A stretch of 9,965 nucleotides of DNA from Deferribacteres bacterium (GTDB lineage Bacteria > Zhuqueibacterota > Zhuqueibacteria > Zhuqueibacterales > Geothermadaptataceae): the NCBI GenBank assembly GCA_020633655.1, contig JACKDF010000036.1, positions 1-9,965 on the forward strand, written 5' to 3'. Under the pieces are notes generated by a model, which made no database searches, had not been told where the DNA came from, and was given only the letters and a program-made list of their open reading frames with translations. Made by a program: the position numbers and the translations under genes. Shown here in pieces: positions 1 to 6,120 of the stretch. The first letter of the stretch is position 1. Each line of letters starts with the position of its first letter.

Positions 1-33
1 AAAAAGGGCGATATGAATGTTGCATTACATGTT

Positions 34-64
34 TTGACTCAGCCCCCGTCACTAAACCTATGCT
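34..64 (+). promoter_or_regulatory. Possible sigma70-like promoter for the racemase lipoprotein gene
   Basis: TTGACT at 34-39 resembles a -35 box and TATGCT at 59-64 matches four of six -10 positions. The spacer is 19 bp, longer than the usual 17, so this is only a weak candidate. It lies about 60 bp before the start codon at 126. No other signal or gene end is recognisable in 1-125. Confidence 0.2.
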
Positions 65-125
65 ACGAATGAATTAACCAGGTTAAATACGAAGTTAATA
101 CAAGACAAAAAACAAGGACATCCAA

Positions 126-1145
126 ATGCAATTACGACAAAAATACTGGCTTTTCCCTCTGCTCTTTCTTTTCATTTTAGCATGCAACCCCAAACCAGCG
201 GGCATGTCCGAAGCAGAAAAACTAGATAATTTTTTCGCCAAAGAAAGCGTCAAAATTGTGGTAACCGATTCAGGACTTGGTGGTGTTTCAGTTGCCGCGG
301 ATGTGGTTGAGCGTATCAAAACCGCCGGTGTATTTAAAAATGTTGATGTCATTTTCTTTAATGCACAACCCCATATCAATTCCGGCTACAACTCCATGAA
401 AACAAACGAGGAGAAAGTCGCCGTCTTCAACAACGCACTTGAGGCAATGGATAAAAACCTCCACCCCGATTTGATATTAATTGCCTGCAACACACTTTCC
501 GTGCTTTATGATTTAACGAATTATGCAAAAGTCGCGACAATTCCTGTCGTTGGAATCATCGAAACCGGAGTGGATTTGATCAACAGCCGTATGGAAAAAA
601 GCAAGAAGAGTAAAGTGATCGTATTTGCCACAAAAACAACGGTGGAGAAAGGCAAGCACAAAGCAGGGCTCATGGAAATTGGCTATCCGGAAGACCGAAT
701 TGTTACCGAGGCATGTTTGAATTTAGCCGGTAATATCGAGCGTGGCCCGGAAAGCGATACTACGAAAGCACTGGTTTACAAATATGTGGATGAAATCCTG
801 CCACAAGTAAACGAAGGCGACGAACTTTTTGTCAGCTACAACTGCACTCATTATGGCTACGTTGATAAAGTGTTTCAACAGGCATTCAAGGACAAAGGCA
901 TCGAGGTAAAGGAATTTCTCGATCCCAATCCACTGATGGCGAATTTCATTTTTGATGAAAAATACCGCAATCGCTATGACAGTACAGAAGTCTCAGTAAA
1001 AATCATTTCACAGCCAGAATTGTCCCCAGGCCGTCAGGCTGCTATTTATGAACTGATCGCACCCACATCGCAACAAACGGCCGATGCACTGTTTGAATAC
1101 ACGTTTACCCCGGATTTTTTTGAATGGGAATCCGTTGCGAAATGA
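126..1145 (+). CDS. Aspartate/glutamate racemase family lipoprotein
   Basis: This 339-residue protein belongs to the Asp/Glu racemase superfamily (MurI-like fold). It starts with a lipoprotein signal: two charged residues, a hydrophobic stretch at residues 8-18 and the lipobox ILAC with Cys20. The racemase landmarks follow: VTDSGLGGVSV (residues 46-56, Asp48/Ser49), IACNT (119-123, first catalytic Cys121) and YNCTHYG (238-244, second catalytic Cys240 with His242). Both cysteines of the two-base cofactor-independent mechanism are therefore present. The usual MurI PYG loop is replaced by SGYNSM (86-91), and about 60 extra C-terminal residues follow the core, so it is not a standard cytosolic MurI. 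The AAGGA ribosome site at 114-118 supports the ATG at 126. Known of the family: interconversion of L- and D-glutamate or aspartate. Inferred: it acts outside the cytoplasm, anchored to a membrane, and may relate to the poly-gamma-glutamate genes downstream. The true substrate is unknown. Confidence 0.85.
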   Translation: MQLRQKYWLFPLLFLFILACNPKPAGMSEAEKLDNFFAKESVKIVVTDSGLGGVSVAADVVERIKTAGVFKNVDVIFFNAQPHINSGYNSMKTNEEKVAVFNNALEAMDKNLHPDLILIACNTLSVLYDLTNYAKVATIPVVGIIETGVDLINSRMEKSKKSKVIVFATKTTVEKGKHKAGLMEIGYPEDRIVTEACLNLAGNIERGPESDTTKALVYKYVDEILPQVNEGDELFVSYNCTHYGYVDKVFQQAFKDKGIEVKEFLDPNPLMANFIFDEKYRNRYDSTEVSVKIISQPELSPGRQAAIYELIAPTSQQTADALFEYTFTPDFFEWESVAK

Positions 1146-1171
1146 AGTGAATGCCTCTGGCTTAGCATGCG

Positions 1172-1236
1172 ACAACTCGTATGTTGTTCAACCTTCAGGT
1201 TGAGTGCGTTCGAAAGCAAGCAAAAGCTTGAACAAC
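1172..1236. repeat. Cluster of overlapping inverted repeats in the racemase/M14 gap
   Basis: Several stems share this 65-bp stretch. ACAAC (1172-1176) pairs with GTTGT (1183-1187). GTTGTTCAA (1183-1191) pairs with TTGAACAAC (1228-1236). CAACC (1189-1193) pairs with GGTTG (1198-1202), and CAAGC (1217-1221) pairs with GCTTG (1226-1230) across an AAAA loop. The first two are mutually exclusive, so alternative RNA folds are possible. There is no T tract, so a simple intrinsic terminator is not supported. It may be a degenerate repeat element or a structured 5' leader of the next gene. Confidence 0.5.
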
Positions 1237-1313
1237 AAACCTAAGTACATCCCATTTCAAATATACTCAAATAACCATAACGTTTTTGATGATCATTTTT
1301 AGATCGAGATATT

Positions 1314-2132
1314 ATGAAAAAAGTCTTCTTCATCTTTCTTCTATTCTCTTCCTGTGCGGGTTATCGATTGACCCAGGAAGCACAGATTATTCTCGCTGAC
1401 TTTGATTCAGTAAAAAATGCAGAAAAAATTGAATTGATAGCTGGCACACCCTATGAAACATCTGGCTTCCTTTTCGATTCCGGGAAGCCGGGAGAAGCGA
1501 TTTTAATATTAGGTGGAACCCATGGGAACGAACCGGCTGGTTATGAGGCTGCTTTGCGGTTGCTGCAAATCCTGCAAACTTCACCTCCGCAGAAGGGGAA
1601 AGTCATTTTAATTCCTCTCGCCAATCGCATGTCCATTGACAATTACAAAAGGCGCGTTCCAGTCCCCAAAGGCATTGACAAGGAAAAAGGCAATCTGAAC
1701 CGCTGTTACCCCGGTGAAGAAATGGGTCTGCCTATGCAACAGATGGCGTGGCAAATTCAAGAGTTGGCTCGGGAGCACCATGTTACAATTTTCATCGATA
1801 TGCATGAGGCGCGTTACCTGCATTTGGACACGCCGAAAGGAAGCTACCGCGACCAGGGATTGGGACAGACGCTCATTTACTATCCCAATGAGCCATCGTC
1901 CTGGTTGACGCTTAACATGCTGGACCAAATCAACGAGACTATCGATAATCCCAAATACCATTTCTCCGCCATCGAAGAGCCGATTCTGCACAGCGCCGCC
2001 TGGTGGGCTGGAAAAGAACTGGGCATAGCTGCCTTCACCTTTGAAACAGCGCGGATTCTAGAGTTGCAGCAACGGATCAATTGGCATTTAAAATTGGCAG
2101 AGATTGTGTTCAAAGAGTCGGGGATTTGGTAG
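1314..2132 (+). CDS. M14-type zinc amidohydrolase lipoprotein (AstE/aspartoacylase-like)
   Basis: This 272-residue protein carries the signatures of the succinylglutamate desuccinylase/aspartoacylase branch of the M14 metallocarboxypeptidases. GGTHGNE (residues 67-73) supplies zinc ligands His70 and Glu73, and DMHEA (162-166) supplies the third, His164. NLNRCYPG (127-134) corresponds to the family's D-NR-FPG motif, whose arginine (here Arg130) binds a substrate carboxylate. FTFETA (241-246) supplies the expected general base, Glu244. The N-terminus is a short lipoprotein signal with lipobox FSSC and Cys14, so the enzyme is predicted to be membrane-anchored outside the cytoplasm, unlike cytosolic AstE. 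The family cleaves amide bonds at N-acyl amino acids or C-terminal peptide residues. Next to pgsBCW, a role in trimming gamma-glutamyl polymer is plausible but inferred; peptidoglycan peptide or N-acyl amino acid hydrolysis is equally open. Only a weak purine-rich ribosome site (around 1305-1309) precedes the ATG. Confidence 0.85.
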   Translation: MKKVFFIFLLFSSCAGYRLTQEAQIILADFDSVKNAEKIELIAGTPYETSGFLFDSGKPGEAILILGGTHGNEPAGYEAALRLLQILQTSPPQKGKVILIPLANRMSIDNYKRRVPVPKGIDKEKGNLNRCYPGEEMGLPMQQMAWQIQELAREHHVTIFIDMHEARYLHLDTPKGSYRDQGLGQTLIYYPNEPSSWLTLNMLDQINETIDNPKYHFSAIEEPILHSAAWWAGKELGIAAFTFETARILELQQRINWHLKLAEIVFKESGIW

Positions 2133-2138
2133 ACTCCC

Positions 2139-2222
2139 ACAGGTGCGACGCACTTCACGTTTCAGCGGACTCAATGTTCAAAACGTCCCCATTCCACCAC
2201 ACGGAAAGTGCGTCGCACCTGT
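2139..2222. repeat. 84-bp element with perfect 17-bp inverted arms between convergent genes
   Basis: The arm ACAGGTGCGACGCACTT (2139-2155) is the exact reverse complement of 2206-2222. Each arm contains a smaller near-palindrome, GTGCG-A-CGCAC (2143-2153), so arms can also fold on themselves. The 50-bp interior holds a further inverted pair, ACGTTT (2157-2162) and AAACGT (2181-2186). The element begins six bases after the M14 stop codon and sits before the converging end of pgsW. It looks like a REP or MITE-type repeat and could also act as a bidirectional transcription stop, although no T tract follows. Copy number elsewhere cannot be judged from this window. Confidence 0.75.
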
Positions 2223-2290
2223 AATTCAATTCCATGAGTTGTACGCCGTACGGCTCGTTTAGTAGTAAATACCCGATTAAGCGGATGCAA

Positions 2291-2307
2291 TCAGAGCTTT
2301 GCTCTGA
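2291..2307 (-). terminator. Hairpin over the pgsW stop codon, possible weak terminator
   Basis: TCAGAGC (2291-2297) and GCTCTGA (2301-2307) form a perfect 7-bp stem with a 3-base loop. Read on the minus strand, the stem contains the last codons and the TGA stop of pgsW. Only two T residues follow, so termination strength is doubtful. A separate 10-bp palindrome, GCCGTACGGC, lies at 2245-2254 in the same intergenic gap. Confidence 0.3.
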
Positions 2308-3382
2308 GTACAAAAGTAAATGCAAATAAAATCACAACCAGTGAAAATACAATCAAACCATTCGGTCGCTTTAATACAAAATAAACTCTCGCTTTCCCCG
2401 GCTCAACATTCTGCTGCAACTCTATCGCCACCCCGTTGGCGATGGCCAAATCGCGGATATTCAACAAATGCAAAACCGGAATGCCCCGCTCACTGAGTTT
2501 GTGGATCAAGCCCGGCGTTTCCGATGCACAGAAATGGAATGTATTTATAACGCCAGGGGCCTGCTCTTCAGCACACACATTGTCGCCGAGAGCGGTCTGA
2601 TTGCCACCAATATTGATAAACAAAGCGATCTCCGGTAAGGATTGCAGGTAGTCATATTTTTGCTTGATAGCAGTTTGTAAATCATTTGGAATATGCAAAT
2701 CCAGGCCATTTCTCGCTGCAGCCTTTTGTGATATTTCCATTCCACCATCCCAAAATGACGAACCATTGTCGTTCTGCCCGCCATAAGTCGCATATTCGGT
2801 TTTGTGCTTAACCAATCCCTTTTCAAAGACCAAATTTTCCATATCCCAAAATGTAAACTCCGGTTGATTGGCACCAAAACTCGATGCACCGACCGAACTC
2901 AAAATATGTGGTACCACACCATAAACTTCACAAGCGGAAATGGCAGCAAAGGTCAACGCAGGGAACGATGCAGAGGCATGTATTACCACGCACTGTCCTT
3001 TTCTGAGTTCAAGTTCGTAAAACCAGCGAAGGAACAACGCAGCAAAATCCGGATTTATGGAGGTCTGTTTCGCTCTTAATTCGCCAACGGTCGTGGTTAT
3101 GGCCGAGAATTCAATGCCGATGGCACCACTTTGTGTGGGATCAAGTTCCGCATCAGGAGTGATATTGAGTTCTTTTTTTTTGGCATAAAGCGATGCAAAT
3201 ATTTCTTGTGTCCGATGAGCAGCAGTGATCATGTCCTGTTGAAGTGGGTGTGGCTGTTTTTCGATTCGACTGACATTCCATAAAAGTAAAAAAACACACA
3301 GGGCAGCGAGAGCATAGAGCCAATGATTTTTCAGTTTTAAATCAGGTTGATAGACTTTTTTTTGTGAAAATGGATTTTTCAT
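2291..3382 (-). CDS. pgsW: Poly-gamma-glutamate system protein PgsW
   Basis: This 363-residue protein resembles the family annotated as 'poly-gamma-glutamate system protein', found next to PgsB and PgsC homologues. It has an N-terminal membrane anchor (about residues 20-37) and a C-terminal membrane segment (about 342-360), with a roughly 300-residue domain between them that is probably extracytoplasmic. Conserved-looking stretches include VIHASASFPA (133-142), SSVGASSFGANQP (162-174) and FINIGGNQTALG (255-266). The pattern of Gly- and Ser-rich loops suggests a ligand-binding or enzymatic fold, but no known catalytic motif is evident. It is the last gene of the pgsB-pgsC-pgsW operon, 47 bp after pgsC. 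The ATG has no clear Shine-Dalgarno, so translation may depend on the upstream gene. Its biochemical function is not established; it may replace the CapA/PgsA component in polymer export or assembly. Confidence 0.8.
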   Translation of the reverse strand: MKNPFSQKKVYQPDLKLKNHWLYALAALCVFLLLWNVSRIEKQPHPLQQDMITAAHRTQEIFASLYAKKKELNITPDAELDPTQSGAIGIEFSAITTTVGELRAKQTSINPDFAALFLRWFYELELRKGQCVVIHASASFPALTFAAISACEVYGVVPHILSSVGASSFGANQPEFTFWDMENLVFEKGLVKHKTEYATYGGQNDNGSSFWDGGMEISQKAAARNGLDLHIPNDLQTAIKQKYDYLQSLPEIALFINIGGNQTALGDNVCAEEQAPGVINTFHFCASETPGLIHKLSERGIPVLHLLNIRDLAIANGVAIELQQNVEPGKARVYFVLKRPNGLIVFSLVVILFAFTFVLRAKL

Positions 3383-3429
3383 ATCGAAAATATTTTGGAC
3401 TAAAATTGCATACTGTGAGAGACGGATTC

Positions 3430-3861
3430 TCAGAAATAAATCAACGACAAAATGAAATAGACAATTGTTACAACAATAGCCATAGAAGCCAGAGTTTTCA
3501 GAACACCCTGGCGGTAAAACTCGTTGGCAATCAGACCGGGAATAATATAACCAATCGCTTGAAACCCCGCCCCTGCTTCCGGGATATAAATCCTGAATGC
3601 ATCAAAACCGGCATGGAGCAGGAAGCCGGCAATAATCATCATAAAAAAACGCCTGCGGCCGTAGAGAATGGTGTAGTTGGAAATCATGTAAATCAACCAA
3701 TAGGTCAACAGGCTGATTAACAAAGTAAAAACAATGCGCATCGGTTCGTGAACGAACAGCGCCAAATACCCGGGCACGACAATTCCGCCAGCTGTCAATC
3801 CACTGAGTTCAAAAAACACAAATCCAAGGACAATGCCCAGTGCAAATGAAGTTGCAATCAT
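3430..3861 (-). CDS. pgsC: Poly-gamma-glutamate synthase membrane subunit PgsC/CapC
   Basis: This 143-residue, very hydrophobic protein matches PgsC/CapC in length and pattern. Membrane segments are visible at about residues 4-20, 43-64, 72-88 and 121-142, with a further hydrophobic stretch at 101-112. The family's paired glycine-proline motifs are present: GGIVVPGYLAL (25-35) and IGYIIPGLIANEF (103-115), which read like two halves of an internal repeat. PgsC forms the membrane part of the poly-gamma-glutamate synthase with the PgsB ligase and is thought to couple synthesis to passage across the inner membrane. Its ATG overlaps the pgsB stop codon in an ATGA arrangement (3858-3861), indicating translational coupling and balanced expression of the two subunits. 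Confidence 0.92.
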   Translation of the reverse strand: MIATSFALGIVLGFVFFELSGLTAGGIVVPGYLALFVHEPMRIVFTLLISLLTYWLIYMISNYTILYGRRRFFMMIIAGFLLHAGFDAFRIYIPEAGAGFQAIGYIIPGLIANEFYRQGVLKTLASMAIVVTIVYFILSLIYF

Positions 3862-5006
3862 CTGTTTTCTCTCAATTTCGATATTTCATCCAGAAACCCA
3901 TCCATGCCTTTGTGATTTCCTATACAAAAGATGAGTTTATTTCGTCCAGAATTTTCAAACACCTTCCCTCGAATCTCATGGCGGTTTAAAAGAAACAACC
4001 GTTCCTTCGGAAATTTCTGATTTACAAGCATTCGTTTCCCCAAATAACGGCCCGAGCCAGTCAACCAAACCAAGCTCTCGCTAAAATTTTTCCCTAGATA
4101 ATGACTGAATTGCTGTGTACGCAACGGCCGGTCTTCACGGCAATTAAGCAGAAAAATCAGCTCCTTTTCCTGCGTTTGCGTGTGCTCCAGAGCATGCTGC
4201 ACAAAACGATGCGTCGATTCCACGTCATTAGCGGAGAACAAATCGCATAACTCTGTATTTTTCTCCGGGAATGTCAAACAAATCCGGGCATTTGCTTCCC
4301 GCCAAAACTGGTGAAACACCTCTTTGCATAAGTCTTCTTCGATAGATACATGCCTGCACATCGTTTGAATGAGCGACCAATGTTCGGCAATGATCGATTC
4401 CGGAATATTTTCATAGCGATCCGATGGTGCCTTCGAATTCGCGACGAGGAGACGAAAACTGTTTTGGCAACTTTCATGAAGTAGTTTTGCCACGGTAGGT
4501 ATGGTTATGATTGTAGCAGAATCTGGAATGCATTCACGCAGGACCCGTGTATTTTCGATAAGGTTGTTGCCCATAATTTCCTGATGGTCAGGCAAAATAT
4601 TGGTAATCAGGACATAATTCGGTTTAAAAATAGAGGAAGCGAGAATTCGCTGGGTTTCAGCCTGAAGCGCATTGCACTCAAGGATAATAGCCTCAGGTTG
4701 TAATTTCGCCATTCGACGCAAATGCCGAATGTTTTCGAATATTCCGGCGGGAGCACTACGATGAATTACGTGTTCAGAGCCCTCATGGAAATAAAGTTTC
4801 GGTTCATCACCTGTAGTTTTCGCACAAACGATTTTGCCATTTTTTCGAAAAATTTGGTAAAGAATTTTAACAGAGGACGATTTGCCTCTTGTTCCATTGA
4901 CGAGAATCCTAATTGGAATTTTCTTTAAAGCCTTAACGAGTGTAGCATACTCAACAACGAGAAATAACATTAAGATACAAATTGTGATTACATAAAATTG
5001 CGTCAT
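3858..5006 (-). CDS. pgsB: Poly-gamma-glutamate synthase ligase subunit PgsB/CapB
   Basis: This 382-residue Mur-ligase-like amide ligase is predicted to add glutamate to the growing gamma-linked chain using ATP. It has a single N-terminal membrane anchor (about residues 4-20), then the ATP-binding P-loop NGTRGKSS (37-44), KTTGDEP (63-69), a metal-site-like ILECNALQAE (108-117) and TNILPDHQEIMG (135-146, with the DH pair typical of PgsB and Mur ligases). Length is close to the usual 390-400 residues. The open frame continues upstream to a TTG at 5087, but this adds 27 polar residues ahead of the membrane anchor. Known PgsB proteins begin directly with the anchor, so the ATG at 5004-5006 is chosen. 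The purine-rich AAAGAAA lies just upstream. The gene heads the pgsB-pgsC-pgsW operon and is divergent from the exopolysaccharide operon. Confidence 0.92.
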   Translation of the reverse strand: MTQFYVITICILMLFLVVEYATLVKALKKIPIRILVNGTRGKSSSVKILYQIFRKNGKIVCAKTTGDEPKLYFHEGSEHVIHRSAPAGIFENIRHLRRMAKLQPEAIILECNALQAETQRILASSIFKPNYVLITNILPDHQEIMGNNLIENTRVLRECIPDSATIITIPTVAKLLHESCQNSFRLLVANSKAPSDRYENIPESIIAEHWSLIQTMCRHVSIEEDLCKEVFHQFWREANARICLTFPEKNTELCDLFSANDVESTHRFVQHALEHTQTQEKELIFLLNCREDRPLRTQQFSHYLGKNFSESLVWLTGSGRYLGKRMLVNQKFPKERLFLLNRHEIRGKVFENSGRNKLIFCIGNHKGMDGFLDEISKLRENR

Positions 5007-5364
5007 TGAATTTCTTTTTTTTTGGTCATCGCTCTTTTGTTGAATCTGGAATCCGCATCGATTTATTTGCCTGAATATACACAGCAAAAATGAGTTTTAC
5101 TAATTCGAAAGTTCGCAACAAAAAGGAATTTACGTCAAGAAAAACATATTTTTTTTAACATAATCATAACTGACATCCGATATTTTCTATTATTGAAGGA
5201 ATGTGAATGAGAGAGTTCGAGAATTGCAATTTGCTAAAATGGATATTGCTATCTCTCACATCCACAGTTTTTTGCAAGTAAGATTTTATCTGGCGTGAGT
5301 CAGGAGCATTTTATTCCAATATCTTTACTGATTTGACGTTCAAATAAAATGAAAGAGTGCTGAT
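5007..5364. promoter_or_regulatory. AT-rich divergent intergenic region between pgsB and the EPS operon
   Basis: This 358-bp gap has no convincing gene and must hold the start signals for both divergent operons. On the minus strand a TTGACG (complement of 5133-5138) resembles a -35 box towards pgsB, but no good -10 box lies 16-18 bp further on. On the plus strand TTGCAA (5224-5229) is a possible -35, again without a clear -10 at the right distance. Homopolymer runs occur near 5017-5024 and 5149-5157. I see no strong palindromic operator, riboswitch or RNA gene here. Confidence 0.5.
5351..5357 (+). promoter_or_regulatory. Ribosome binding site deciding a TTG start
   Basis: GAAAGAG lies seven bases before the TTG at 5365. 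The reading frame upstream is closed by TGA at 5350-5352 and no in-frame ATG or GTG precedes the lipoprotein signal, so this site and the TTG together define the start of the export protein. Confidence 0.6.
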
Positions 5365-6120
5365 TTGTCTATCTGCAATTCAAAGAAAGGATTTCTGCTG
5401 ATTTGCACCCTGCTGTTAACTTCGTGTGCTGCCAATACGAACACACCTGAGTCAAACGGGACAATCTCAGAAACCAGATTAACCAACACAAACTCCCCGC
5501 TAGTTGCTACGCAAAGCCATGAATACAGGCTCGGCTTCGGAGATGTCATTGATATCAAGTTTTTTCGCAATACCGAATTCAGTGAAACGCTTACCGTTCG
5601 CCCGGACGGACGGATCAGCCTGCCGAAAATTGGAGAACTGCTCGTAGCCGGAATGACACCTGTCGAATTGGACAGTATAGTAACTCAGGCATACAATACA
5701 TTCATCATCGATCCGGATGTCACCGTAATCGTACGGCAATTTGGAGGAGCACAGGTTTATGTGCTCGGTGAAGTGGAGCGCCCGGGAGGTTATCCCCTGC
5801 AAAAAAACATGGACATCATGCAAGCATTGGCAAGTGCCGGTGGCATCAAAAACGGAGCAAAAATCAACTGCATTATGCGGTTGCGAAAAAGCGATGCAAA
5901 GACAGTGAACGTAACACGGCTCAACCTGAAGCAATTCATCAAATCCAGCCAAAGTTCAATCGCTGTAGATGAGTCGCTTTTTGTGCAAGGGCAGGATATT
6001 ATTTACGTTCCAAAAACATTTATTTCAAGCACAAGCGAATTTTTGAAAATGGTATATGATGGATTTTTAGCCCCGTTGGATTTGTACCTGCGAGTGATCT
6101 TTTACTATGACCGTAAATAA
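5365..6120 (+). CDS. Wza-type polysaccharide export lipoprotein
   Basis: This 251-residue protein is a polysaccharide export (OPX) lipoprotein. It has a lipoprotein signal with lipobox LTSC and Cys21. A Poly_export domain follows at about residues 52-125 (YRLGFGDVIDIKFF, then VRPDGRISLPKIGEL), then a SLBB domain at about 128-218 (VYVLGEVERPGGYPL, then IMQALASAGG). The C-terminal segment (about 225-248) is hydrophobic or amphipathic and could be the helix that crosses the outer membrane, as in Wza. It is shorter than E. coli Wza and has one SLBB domain, as in many minimal export proteins. Role: an oligomeric channel that exports polysaccharide in partnership with the Wzz-like protein next door. 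The start is TTG with a good ribosome site. It overlaps the next gene by 14 bp and is the first gene of the exopolysaccharide operon. Confidence 0.92.
   Translation: MSICNSKKGFLLICTLLLTSCAANTNTPESNGTISETRLTNTNSPLVATQSHEYRLGFGDVIDIKFFRNTEFSETLTVRPDGRISLPKIGELLVAGMTPVELDSIVTQAYNTFIIDPDVTVIVRQFGGAQVYVLGEVERPGGYPLQKNMDIMQALASAGGIKNGAKINCIMRLRKSDAKTVNVTRLNLKQFIKSSQSSIAVDESLFVQGQDIIYVPKTFISSTSEFLKMVYDGFLAPLDLYLRVIFYYDRK

Noticed and set aside
1608..1991. 127-codon minus-strand open frame inside the M14 gene
   Set aside because: It is antisense to a gene with intact active-site motifs. Its translation resembles no known family and it has no ribosome site worth noting.
3387..3396. AAAATATTTT palindrome between pgsC and pgsW
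   Set aside because: A 10-bp pure A/T palindrome in an AT-rich gap is not significant by itself as an operator or terminator.
3364..3720. 118-codon plus-strand open frame opposite pgsC
   Set aside because: It is antisense to a clearly conserved membrane protein, has a low-complexity Asn/Gln-rich translation and shows no recognisable motif.
5007..5087. N-terminal extension of pgsB to a TTG at 5087
   Set aside because: It would put 27 polar residues ahead of the membrane anchor that starts PgsB proteins. No convincing ribosome site precedes the TTG, and the ATG at 5006 gives the expected length.
5349..5363. Four-codon ATG-to-TGA frame just before the TTG start of the export protein
   Set aside because: It overlaps the ribosome binding site by chance and is too short to support as a leader peptide.
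5500..5952. 150-codon minus-strand open frame opposite the export lipoprotein
   Set aside because: It is a shadow of the Poly_export/SLBB coding sequence. It is rich in Cys, His and Ser, as expected of a reverse-frame translation.
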